A stretch of DNA of 64,000 nucleotides, taken from contig OZ020268.1 in the NCBI GenBank assembly GCA_963971225.1, positions 57,411,900 through 57,475,899 of the forward strand, written 5' to 3'. The position numbers were made by a program, and so were the translations under genes. The stretch is from Melieria omissa. Its lineage: Eukaryota > Arthropoda > Insecta > Diptera > Ulidiidae. Under the pieces are notes generated by a model. The model had not been told where the DNA came from. It made no database searches and saw nothing but the letters and a program-made list of their open reading frames with translations. This document shows positions 23,802 to 33,800 of this stretch, in pieces. Each line of letters begins with the position of its first letter. Positions within the stretch are counted from its first letter, which is position 1.

Positions 23802-25679
23802 TTACTTCTGCTTCTTGGACTCGCTGGCATTTTCTGCCAGCAAAGGCGTAGCAGCAGTCTCAGTCTCGGTATCATCGGCGCGTTGCTCTATGGCCAGACC
23901 AGTGTCCAGACGATTCTTGTCCACCGGGTACAGCCAGCGCTGATATAGGTAGATCAGGAAGACAACATCGTCGCGCAGGCAGGCCACACGGTGTGCCGTG
24001 GGCATGGTGATAATGAAGGCAAAGAAGTCGTCAATGAACGTATTGAAGGCCTTGTACATGAAGGCGCGCCACGGCAGCGCCGCCACAGACTTTAACTTGT
24101 AATTGACAAACAGCTGCGGCAACATGAACAAAAAGCCGAACGCATACACGCCGTTCACCAGCGAGTTGAGCGTCCAGGCGTACCAGCTGCGATGCGGCTG
24201 ATATAGCAGCGAGTAGATGGCGCCCGCCAGACACAGCGGATACAGCAAATAGCTAAGGTAGCGCATGCCCTGCTTGTCAAACTCCTCGGTCTGCTGCTCG
24301 GCAGTGGGACGTTGTGGGTGCGCAGCGACTAGGCGCCGCTTCAGACCACTCAAGCCAATTTCCAGCTTAAGAATCTTTTTGCACTTCCACAGCTCTATGA
24401 ATACGCCCAGCCCGGCAGGCACCAGCACCAGTAGTGACGTGTTTTCGTCCAGCAGATAGAGAAAGATGACAATTTGCGAGAAGGCGCGCCAGAGCGTGGT
24501 GCGAGTGGACAGACCCTCGTACGACTTTTTCTTGCGCCAGAAGGTCACATCGTTCTTGAAGGACAAAAAGTCAAAAAGTATCTGCAAAGAAGAAATGATG
24601 CGATTAACAACTGAACTGAAATGCAAATAATGGCACTTACATGTATACTGGCCACAAACACTGTGCCGCAGAGCAGATACACATTGGTGTCGGAAAACAT
24701 GCCCTTTACTTCGTCCACGTCCTTTTTGGAGAAGCCCATGGTTTGCACCATTTTCATGGCGTGTTCAATCATGAGCATCAAGCGCAGCTTGCCAATGCCA
24801 ATGGGCTTATAGTGGAAGCTGACCGTGAATTCGGTGGTGTTGCGTGTGACGCGGACCAGGTCCTTGAGACGCTTATTGAAAAAGTCCGTCTTGAGTATGG
24901 GCAGTATCTGGAAGTTGCGATTGATGTGTATCAGCCGCACCATCTCGGGCGGCATATTCTGCGGCGATAGTGAGACGTTGTCGGTCAGCAACGCCAGGTG
25001 CACTGCGGACAGCAAATGCGTCACAGGGCGATCGACAGTCGTAGTCGAGGTGGTGCCTGATTTGCTTGTGGAGGCCTTCTTGTGGTTGTCATTGTTGCTG
25101 GAGGCAGTGTTGGTTGTCTAAAGGTTCAAAGTCAGAGAGTTTAATGAGATTTTCAGGTATGTTAGAAACTTACGCCATCACCCAGCAGATTAAATGCCTC
25201 CGCGCGCGGCACCATGTAATCGGTCAGGCTGGTGCTGTAGATGACGGTCGGTTCATAACGACGCAGTGTCTTCCAATCGATCGACTCTCCCTCCGGCGCC
25301 AGCACTACCTGCCGAAAGAAGCACAAGTGTTTCAGAGCTGGCTTTCACTCTTGTTTAATGAGCCATTTACCTGCATATACAGACTGCCATTGCGTCGTGT
25401 CTTCAGCGGCACATCAATCGCCAAATCCTCCTGCAACGGCGCCCAATAGTTGAAATTTTTTACGCTGTGTACTTTGGTGACCTCGCTTGAAATGGGGTTC
25501 GCCGTGAGCGAGGTGAAAAGCGCCAACTGCAGACGTGGTTTTGTGTTTAGGAAGGACGTGTAGCACGGCGAGTCAGTGCAGCGGAGCGACGTGAACAGCT
25601 GCGCCATCAGATACATAGAGTGAACAATGTAGCCGAGAAAGGCCACGCCCAAAATAGTAGTTATCGACGGTATGTACAT
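23802..25679 (-). CDS. CLPTM1L: CLPTM1L-like lipid scramblase (GPI precursor), complete
   Basis: Four exons on the minus strand: 25371-25679, 25174-25308, 24641-25117 and 23802-24581, all in phase 0, encoding 566 residues (the human protein has about 540). It starts MYIPSITTILGVAFLGYIV, an N-terminal membrane anchor, followed by a lumenal domain with KPRLQLALFTSL and NGSLYMQV, and a Ser/Thr/Lys-rich insert at the start of exon 3. The C-terminal half carries the family core: DEVKGMFSDTNVYLL, LLVLVPAGLGVFIELWKCKK, MRYLSYLLYPLC, NGVYAFGFLFMLPQLFVNYK, DDFFAFIITMPTAHR and DDVVFLIYLYQRWLYPVDK. CLPTM1/CLPTM1L proteins are ER multi-pass membrane proteins; CLPTM1L is reported to flip glucosaminyl-PI for GPI-anchor synthesis. 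The C-terminal 30 residues are acidic and poorly conserved. Its start is about 470 bp downstream of the Bap60 stop on the same strand. Confidence 0.95.
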
Positions 25680-26151
25680 TGCTGCGGAGCCGGAAAATCT
25701 ACTGCATCGATTCAGTTGGAAAACACACGTAATCTTTTAAGCGCTCCCCAGCGAAATGCCAATTGGAAAGTGATGCAGCGCAGCAAAGAGAATGTTGATC
25801 GCAATCACAAACCGGTCAAATGTCAAAGTTACAAGATTCAACATGACCGCAAACACACCACTGGGAAGTTGTTGTTGTTGTAATTGTAAACACAGCTTCA
25901 GTAGTGCGCCAGTGTTGCCATGTTACCAAAAAATTAATTAAATGGTAAAAATATAAAATTAATTTAATTAAACATGTAAAACACACAAAATGCTGAATAT
26001 ATTTAAATGTCAAATATATATTTTAATAAATGTTAAATATTTATTTAAAAAAATTACTTTCTCTTTTTCTTTTTTAAATACCGCAGTGATTTATTTGAAT
26101 GTATTCTTTATATAAAGTGAGAATCTAAATTAAGCATTGTGGCAGCCAATT
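25680..26151 (-). promoter_or_regulatory. Intergenic Bap60 3' end / CLPTM1L promoter region
   Basis: This 472 bp holds the Bap60 3' UTR and the CLPTM1L 5' flank. On the minus strand AATAAA lies at 26090-26095, about 57 nt after the Bap60 stop, a good poly(A) signal. About 25930-26050 is very A+T-rich. The CLPTM1L promoter should lie in 25680-25930; no TATA box is evident. Confidence 0.6.
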
Positions 26152-27775
26152 TTAAGCATTGCGTATGCCCAGCGCCTGCTCCAGCTCAGCGCGCTTCTGA
26201 TTAACCTTGGTGAAGAAGTAACGCGAGACGGCCTCGTGCGTCCACGGCTGGTAGTAGAACTCGGCACGACGCTCCTCCTCCGGATTGCCCACCACATCGG
26301 TCATGGCCTGCAAGTAAACCCCCAAATCATTCACATTCATAGACAAGCATTACACTTCAACGAACCTTCAAGTCTCGCGTCTGACTGACAATCCAGCGAT
26401 GTATGAAAGACTGTGGGTCCTTGGCAAAGCTCAGAAAGAACTCCCGATTTGTCTTCATCTGATTGATTGTGTCCACCGTTTCGTGTATCTTTGTGTCCAG
26501 CCCTTGTATCTCCTGCTGACTAGCAGTGCTCATGAGGAAGTTGTTCATCTGATTCTTTAGCGTGTCGTCTACCTCCACATCAATATCGTAGCACGCCGTT
26601 TGCTTGTTCTCCGCGCCGCTCTCAATGAAGTGATTAATGACAATCGGATCTGGCGGATGTAGCAGCGGATTGAGGCGCTGCGGTATCTCGGCGAACTTCA
26701 TGCGCTGGCAGCCGAAAATCTGCTCCAAGTACTTGTCGCAGTTTATGTACTCCCGCTCGTGCGCGTCCTGCAGCTTGTGCGTCTTAATGTACTGCCACAG
26801 CGCCGAAATGATGACCGGCCGCGTTTGCGTGTGCACACCCAGCAGTCGCGCCAGCCGCGGATCCAGCTTGAACTGCAGCGGCTGATAGTCGAGCAGCAAC
26901 AGTATGGTGCAGCGTACATTGCGATCGCCGGGACGCTTCACCTGAAAGCCGTCCGTCTCCTGCGTGGTGTGCGTGCGGTGCCACTCCACCAGATGGTTGT
27001 CCGGCCCGTACAGCTCCTTGTCCAGCTCAATTACCAGCGACTTGAAGAACGAAGAGAACTTGCGCTTGATCTTCGTGTTCGGATCGCCCTTGCCATCCTC
27101 CAGCAGGCGCCCCTCAACGCGCAGTTCCCACGACGCCACCGAGCCTTCGTCACCATCGTTGGTGGGCTCCTTGCTGGGGTAGAATGTGTTCGAGATGAAT
27201 ATGCGCAGCTTGCGCTTTTGCTTCATAGGGCGCTTCAGTGCCTCCTGTATATCTAAACGCTTTCGCATGATGGTGGCGTCCAGCTTGCGCTCGAAAGTGA
27301 GCAGATCCATGTAGGCCTGCGACTCGGGAACCAGGTCGCGCACCTTTTGCGGCAAAATCTTATCGGCTAGCTTCTTTTTCTTCTTGGTCGCCACAAAGTC
27401 ACCCTTGTTTTGAGCACTGTTGAGGTTGCGCGCTTCGGCGGACCGCTTGCTGCCACCGCCGGAGCCGCTGCCGCGCAGTCCACTCTGAAACCCTGGCTGT
27501 GAGGCACGCTGGTGGAGAGTCGGCCCGCCCGCTGAGCTGGTGTTCCCCGGCACTGGCGGCGCAGGAGTCTGATGCAGCGGAAAACCGCGCTGCTGCGAAA
27601 AACCATCAGCATTTGCATTCTTTTTGCTACTCACATTTTTTTTACTACTCACCGGAAAAGTGCCACCCGCTGCGTACGGACGCATGCCCGCTGTCTGTGG
27701 CGGTGGCGGCTGGTAGCGCGGCTGACCCGGCACAGGTGTTTGTCCCGGTTGTCCAGGCGCAAATCTTTGCGACAT
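26152..27775 (-). CDS. Bap60: Brahma-associated protein 60 (BAF60/SMARCD), SWI/SNF core subunit, complete
   Basis: Exons on the minus strand: 27653-27775, 26366-27592 and 26152-26307, giving 501 residues (the fly orthologue is about 515). The N-terminus is Pro/Gln-rich ([10 protein letters not shown], then RYQPPPPQ). A basic segment [20 protein letters not shown] starts the conserved part. In the unspliced numbering, the SWIB domain spans about 300-375 ([20 protein letters not shown], then [13 protein letters not shown]), followed by a C-terminal helical region with [20 protein letters not shown]. Known role: core subunit of the nuclear BAP/PBAP chromatin remodellers, linking the Brahma ATPase to transcription factors. 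The first intron (27593-27652, 60 nt) has no in-frame stop and would add 20 Lys/Ser/Asn-rich residues if retained. I remove it because it has GTGAGT and TTTTTCGCAG ends and because the family reads directly from FP into RGFPLH. Divergent to PSMD5. Confidence 0.96.
27593..27652 (-). other. Bap60: 60-nt in-frame intron of Bap60 with duplicated donor
   Basis: The intron has donor GTGAGTAG at its 5' end and a second identical GTGAGTAG 18 nt further in (27634 on the minus strand), within a direct repeat GTGAGTAGTAAAAAAAAT / GTGAGTAGCAAAAAGAAT. The acceptor is a tandem CAGCAG, so the intron end can be 27593 or 27590. All choices keep the reading frame. Confidence 0.75.
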
Positions 27776-28245
27776 AGCAAAATCACTTCAGTAATAAAAA
27801 ATCTAAGCAATCTATTTATTTTTCACGAAATCAGCGTCGTCGTCTGTGCAGCGAAGAAAAATGGCGTATGCGAACTGACAGTTCTCGCAACTCACCACGC
27901 TCCGTTGTAACGCAGTGTTACCAGACACAAACTATAACTAGAATGCAACTTTCATTCAAAAAGTATCTTATTTCATGCCGTTGACTTCGAAAACTAATTG
28001 CAATAACTATCTTAAATATGTGACTTTAACTTTGCAAATCCACTATAGCTTTGTGTACAAAAAACAAAGTCCCTGCGCTCAAGCCACCATGGAAACACCT
28101 CGCTCTGGCAGCAATTGCTTGCAACGACTTTGCTGTCAACTATGCTGATTTGACACTTTGTAAATAGAAATAGTGAAATAAAAATTGGTTGTCATATTAT
28201 TCGTTTAATTTTGGATTCAAAAACAAAAAAGGAAATATTACAAAG
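27776..28245. promoter_or_regulatory. Divergent promoter interval of Bap60 and PSMD5
   Basis: 470 bp separate the Bap60 ATG (27775, minus) from the PSMD5 ATG (28246, plus), so both housekeeping genes must be driven from here. No TATA box is evident, as is common for such fly promoters. The 5' UTR of PSMD5 is A-rich just before the start (ending 'acaaag' before ATG). Confidence 0.65.
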
Positions 28246-30564
28246 ATGGATGAGCAATGGTACAGCGAAAAACTGGAAAACCTAAAAATTAAGGAGAACC
28301 GCCTGTCAACGCTGACAGAAATACGCGGTCGCTTGCACGAGAGCAACAGTGCAGAGCTCGAGTCGCAGGTCACAAAGCGCCTACTAACTGCGCCTGAAAT
28401 CTACGAGTGCCTGGAGACGGAGCATGGTGGCGAGCACTGCGATTTGGTCACCGACATCCTGGCCATCTGCATGTCGAACCTATCGCTGGGCCAGGGCGAT
28501 CTACCGGTGCTGCTGGAGCGTGCAATGGTCCATCCGCGCGCCTGCATACGGGGCCTGGCCTTCAATACAATTCTCAAAGAAGTGCAGCGCCAAGAGCAGA
28601 GCTCCAGCAGAGAGCCGACTGACGATCCAGCGACCAACAACATTGTTTCCGACGAGCTGCTGATGCACATCATGAACGGACTGCAGCAGCCCGAGACCGA
28701 AGTGGGCGCACCCGCCACAGAAATTCTGACGCTGGTTCTGGAGAACCGACTGGAACAGCCGCTCATAAAGGAGATGCTGCTGAACATGCTCTCGAGCAAC
28801 GAAACTGTCAAAACGCGCGTCTACGAACTGGCAGTGAATCTGGCCAAACGCTCACCGGCCACGCTGACCAAAGTCGAGTTCCTGCTCGATCGGGCACTGT
28901 CCGAACTGGACAACGACGACGTGCTCTTCCAGGTTAACATACTCGAAGTTTTCGTTTCGCTGGCAGAGCAAAACCACGGACTGTTGTACTTAGAGAAGCG
29001 TCAGGTGTTCGAGGTGATTAGCCGACGCGTAGAGGGGCTGGAGCAGAATCCCATAGACCGGCTGCTGGTGCCGGGCATCATGAAGTTCTTCGGCAAGGTG
29101 GCCTCAGTGCAGCCGCGCAAGATCATCGAGGGCTATCCACACATGGTGATGTGTCTGTTTGAGTCCGTGCGCTCCAGCGACACGATGCTGCTGCCGCCTG
29201 CCTTCGATACACTGGGTGAGTGCAACGTAAATAAGTTAAAGTTTCAGAAGAATTTTTGGTGTTTGAATTTTAGCTAATTTGGCGCACACGCAGCAGGGCA
29301 AACTGCTGCTGGAGCAACACTATGTGGGCGTCATGAAGTCGGCCTTTGCGGACTTGGCTGGCCATCTGCGAAATCTGCCCAGTGATCTGAAGAGTCGTGC
29401 GTTTAACACGCTGGAAATGATATTCAGCACAGAGGGTCCAGCTCAACCCGAAATCAGGTGTGCAGTTTTGCAACATTGTCCATAAATATTCTGTAATCTG
29501 CATATTAATACTCTGCTATTAATTTTTGGCATAAATGTGTTTTGTTTTTTATGTTTAATATTTTTTTTTTATAATTTGTTTTTTTAAGTTGTTTTCCTTG
29601 CATACTGTTTTTGTTTTGCAATACTTTTTTAAAGCATACTTTGTTAGTAGTTTTATACGTTTTTTAAATGTTGTGCAGTAGTATTTTTTTATTTTTAGTT
29701 TTTCTTTTATAAATTGTAATTTTAAATAAGTGGTTATAATTAATTATAATAAATATAATAAACTATAGTTATAATTATAATTTATTTTTTATATTATAAT
29801 TATAATTTATTATATTTCTTATAATTAATTATAAATTATTATTTATTATTTTTATATAGTATTTTTATTTATTTATAATATATTATTATTTTCATTTATT
29901 ATAAATAATTATAATTAATTAATAGTTAATAATAATAATAAAATATAATAATTTATAAATAATGAGGAATATTTTTGAAGTAATAGGAATTGTAACTGCA
30001 AGTAACTGAATTTTTATATTTTTTACTATTACCTTATAAATGTTTATACTTTTATTTTATATTTATTTTATTATTTATTATTACTTAATCATTTGATTTT
30101 TTTTATGTTATATATTATTACTATTTATTTTGTTTTTTAATTTGTATCTTTTTGTTTTTGTTATTCTATATTGATTTGATTTTGTTCTGCTTCTACTCCC
30201 CAGCGAGCTACTGCAACGCTGGTTCGGCTACCTCACCGTCAACACAAATATGCAGTTTTTCATGGAATCCTGCCAGAAACCGTTTCCCGACATTAAGATT
30301 GCCTGCCTGTCCTTTATCAAGTCGCTATGCGCCTATCAGTGGGGCTTGACGGCGATCAAGGAGACCGCTGGCTTCGTCGAGTATCTGCTCGACAGGAAAG
30401 TCGAATTCGATAAGGAAGCCAAATTCGCCAAATTCGAGGTCGTACGCATGCTAGCCGATAGCGACATTTTCGATGTGCAGACACAACTGCAACTGCGCAC
30501 CTTCGTCAACGAGGGTCCATACTACTCGCAGAGCATGATGGATGTGGCGGTGGAAGGAAATTAA
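28246..30564 (+). CDS. PSMD5: 26S proteasome non-ATPase regulatory subunit 5 (PSMD5/S5b), complete
   Basis: Exons 28246-29215, 29274-29457 and 30204-30564 join in frame to encode 504 residues, the same length as the human protein. The start MDEQWYSEKLENLK is chosen because the upstream in-frame extension has only a TTG and lies in UTR-like DNA. The protein is all-helical with ARM/HEAT-like repeats: RACIRGLAFNTILKEVQ, VLFQVNILEVFVSLAEQ, DRLLVPGIMKFFGKVASVQP and DIKIACLSFIKSLCAYQWG. Known role: a cytosolic/nuclear chaperone of the 19S base that binds the Rpt1 ATPase during proteasome assembly, and can limit 26S assembly. It is released from the mature particle. Shares a divergent promoter with Bap60. 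Confidence 0.95.
29458..30203 (+). other. PSMD5: PSMD5 intron 2, very A+T-rich
   Basis: 746 bp from GTGTGC to CCCCAG. Much of it (29700-29960) is made of AATTATAATTAT-like words that could pair with themselves. It is the only long intron of an otherwise compact gene. No coding potential. Confidence 0.8.
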
Positions 30565-30835
30565 ATTTCAGCGTTCCCATTCAAATTTTAATCGATTGAG
30601 ATTGTGCATTTTAACTTCACACACAATTGAAGCATTCACACAGCCGGTGGGGTCAAATTGTGAGTGATGTGATGTTACGTGTAATTTCGACCCTGCCCAG
30701 TGTGAATTGCGGCCATGTGTGCAGTTTAGTTGACTTCATAATTTATATTTTTAAATCTCGAGGTATTAGAAATTTCTGACCAACCAAAAAAAAATCCATT
30801 TCGGACTGCAAGTCGTTATATCAAACAGCAATTGA

Positions 30836-30841
30836 AATAAA
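30836..30841 (+). terminator. PSMD5: Poly(A) signal for PSMD5
   Basis: AATAAA in a run of overlapping AATAAAATAAA hexamers, about 270 nt after the stop codon. It is the first canonical cluster downstream. Confidence 0.55.
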
Positions 30842-30849
30842 ATAAAATA

Positions 30850-32150
30850 AAAAACAACTACAAACAACAACAAAAAATGACCATTGAATCGACGCGCTCC
30901 CCATTGGCCGCTGCTGTTACGGCCGCAGTGGCACTTGCGGACTTTGAAATTTTCGAATGCATTTGACCGAGAAATTAAATATCCTGACTTGGAAACGGTG
31001 TGTGCACACAGACGGCCAGTCGTTGTGGCCGCATGCCGGCACAAAAACTGACAGATTTATGTGATTTGCGGAACAAAGTGAACGCTTATTTGGGACCAAC
31101 AATGCATGGCCATAATCGCTGGAAATAAAAGCGAGCAAATCGCTTGCAATGTTCAAATTGATATGCGATTCGTTGGAGATTTCCTTACCAAAAGAATTTA
31201 TCATTCGGCGGGTGCTAAAATTTATTAGACATTTTTATGCAATTTCCCTATTTATTGTTGCCCGTTGGGAATGCAAGCAAAAGACAATGAAAAAAGGCAG
31301 CACAGCTCATAAAAAAATGCGCATAAAACTTGACCTAATAAAATCTGGTACCTACACATAATTTTGTGCCAAAAGGTGTCAAAAGTCGCGTTACATTTAA
31401 GTGGCAATGCGCTTATTTACAATTTTTTTATTGGCATATTTTGCCAAAAAATTCTGGCAATAAAAAATTGTGCCATTTGCGTTAAGTTCCAACATAAATC
31501 GGCTGCAAATATTGCTTTGTATTTTTCCCTTAAAAAGCCATTTTAGGGCAAATTAGGTATTTCATTTTTATTAAGTGGATTTCTTCTTGATATTTTTTTC
31601 ATTGTTTTATTATGCGCCCAACTGACACGTAGTTGTCGACGCTGATAATAATGCGCCATTAGTCGAAGAGTGACTGCGGTCACTGCAAATTGCTTGGCAT
31701 TTGTTTTCATAACGCGCGACTATATTACATAGTTCACACCCACTGGCTGCCACACCTGTCGAAATGCGTAGCACTTTGTGTAATGCCGTTAATTTGGCGC
31801 TTACTCGTCCAAAAGCAGGAGGTATTCCAATCGCATCAATCATGCCAGATTGCTGGCGTGCTGCCTGCCGCTGCCAAGCCGAGTGTCTGCCATTTTGTGC
31901 TCGAAACACACACATACTGGGAACGCTGACAGTGTCAGTTGAAAAGTTTGGGCTTTTCCGAAACCGAGTTGAGCTACATTAGGAACGTACATAGTACATG
32001 TAAGCAGTAGTATATACTATGTACATATGTATGTATGTGTCTATGTATAAGATTGCAAATTATCTGGATTCTGTCCTTATTTTTTTATGGAATTTCACTT
32101 CATTGAATCCATTCAAGAATGATGAAATCATGAGTTCAATGATTTCCTCA
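30850..32150. other. Non-coding stretch, no gene seen
   Basis: Mixed composition. Short frames on both strands have no recognisable domain. There is a short TATG/CATA microsatellite around 32015-32045. No element ends found. Confidence 0.5.
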
Positions 32151-32224
32151 GCTGACAAAGATCGCCAACCATTTCTTCTTTCTCTGCTTTAAATGGCTCC
32201 AGTGGAAGCTTCTTACTTCACATG

Positions 32225-32715
32225 CAGCAATATTTCTTATAGACGCGTCCATCTCGCTGACTTCTCGAGCTGACAGATATTGCCAAACACTTTTCTTCTT
32301 CTTTCTTTATTTGTAATGGCGTCTAGACGATCTTCAATGAAGTTACTTTTTGACGCGTCCATCTCGCTGACTTCTCGAGCTGACAGAGATGGCCAAGCAC
32401 TTTTTCTTCTTCTTTCTCTGCTTCTATTGGCACCTGGAGGGTTTCCAGGGGAAGCTCTTCACTTTAACTACGGCAATGCTACTTATAGATGCGGTCATCT
32501 CTCTAACTCCCTGAGCCCACAGAGATCGTCTTCCTCTTCTTTCTCTGCTCTTTACTTCACATGCAGCAATGTTGCTTATAGATGCGTCCATCTCGCTGAC
32601 TTCATCAGCTGACAGAAATCAACAAACACTTGTTTCTTCTTTTTCTTCTTTCTCTGCTAGAGTTTCTCCGGAAGACGCTCTTGACTTTACATGCCGCAAC
32701 GTTGCTTATTGAGAT
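32225..32715 (+). repeat. Tandem array of about 110-130 bp units
   Basis: 'gcgtccatctcgctgactt', or a diverged form, occurs at about 32245, 32355, 32482 and 32582. Each is followed by 'gagctgacaga.at' and a pyrimidine-rich 'cttcttctttctctgct' block. Four diverged units. The frames through it are by-products of the repeat. Confidence 0.75.
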
Positions 32716-32764
32716 TTCCAGTCAACTAAAAATCAACATCAATCAAAACATCAATCAATCAAAT

Positions 32765-33800
32765 CAAGTCAACTAGTGTGAAAAAATTCCAACTTTATTC
32801 ATAATTAAAAAGGAAAAATTCTTCATATCCTTTTAATGTAATCAATTCTGACTAAAGTGAAACAAAAATCAAATTTTGTAAAAATTTTTGAAGCGATCCT
32901 TTCTGTCATTTAAAGCCAGAGCCACCCTTGGATACAATAGCCAAAAAGTCAAAAGTCCAACTTTATTCATAATTAAAAAAGGAAAAATTCTTCATATCCT
33001 TTTAATGTAATCTTCTTCTTCTTGACTGGCACGACAGCCCGATTACGAGACTAAGGCCTAGCTACCCGCAACCATCCGTGTTGTGCGTGCGAATTTTTTA
33101 CAAGGTTGGAAGCGTTGGGAGTTGGAGAGTTGGGAGCTTTTTCATAGGCAGTTTTTACTCTTAGAGGTTTGCCATTTTCTGCTGAGAGGACAGCAGCCGA
33201 AAGAAAAATGTTTGTTTTTTTTCGGTGTTGGCAGCAACGGAGTCTTGAATCTGGGTTCAACCTTCGCATTTGACTCGCGGCCCAACGCACTACCCAGCTG
33301 AGCTACGGCGGCAATCAATTCTGACTAAAGTCAAACGATATTCGTAATTAAAAAAGGACAAATTTTTCATATCCTTTTAATGTAATCAATTCTGACTAAA
33401 GTGAAACAAAAATAAAATTTTGTAAAAATGTTTATGAGTTGTCTGTCTTTCATAAAGCCAGAACTACACTTGGATACAATAGGCAAACATTTCAATTTTT
33501 TTTCATAGTAAAAATATATATTTTTTCATTAATTAAAAAATGAAAAGTTTTGTAAAAATTGTTTAAGAATTGTTTTCTGTCATTTAAAGCCAGCACCACA
33601 CTTGAATACAAAAGCCAAACCTTTCAAAAGTCCAACTTTTTTCATAATTAAAAAGAAAAAACTCTTCATATCCTTTCAGTGTAATCAATGCTAAGGGAAA
33701 CAAAAACCTAATTTCTAAAAAATTGTTATGAGTTGGCTGTCTTTCATAAAGCCAGAACCACACTTGGTTACAATAGCTAAACTTTTCAAAAAGTCCTAGA
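32765..33800 (+). repeat. Tandem array of about 170 bp units, split by a SINE
   Basis: 'aaaagtccaacttt', 'tcataattaaaaa', 'ttcttcatatccttttaatg', 'taatcaattctgactaaagt', 'gaaacaaaaat', 'atttaaagccag' and 'cacacttggatacaatag' recur in that order about five or six times (starting near 32780, 32950, 33340, 33490, 33625). A SINE interrupts one unit between 33012 and 33313. Confidence 0.75.
33013..33312 (-). mobile_element. tRNA-derived SINE (family B), minus strand
   Basis: Read on the minus strand, the head is tRNA-like: box A in 'gtagctcagctgggtagtgc' and box B 'ggttgaaccc' about 45 nt later. The element ends in a GAAGAAGAAG tail. It interrupts a known tandem unit: 'tttaatgtaatc' continues as 'aatcaattctgac' on the far side, so aatc is duplicated (33009-33012 and 33313-33316). 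Sequence and tail differ from family A, so it is a separate family. Confidence 0.75.

Noticed and set aside
28189..28245. Upstream extension of PSMD5 with 19 extra residues
   Set aside because: It would begin at a TTG codon; the first ATG at 28246 gives the family's usual N-terminus and total length.
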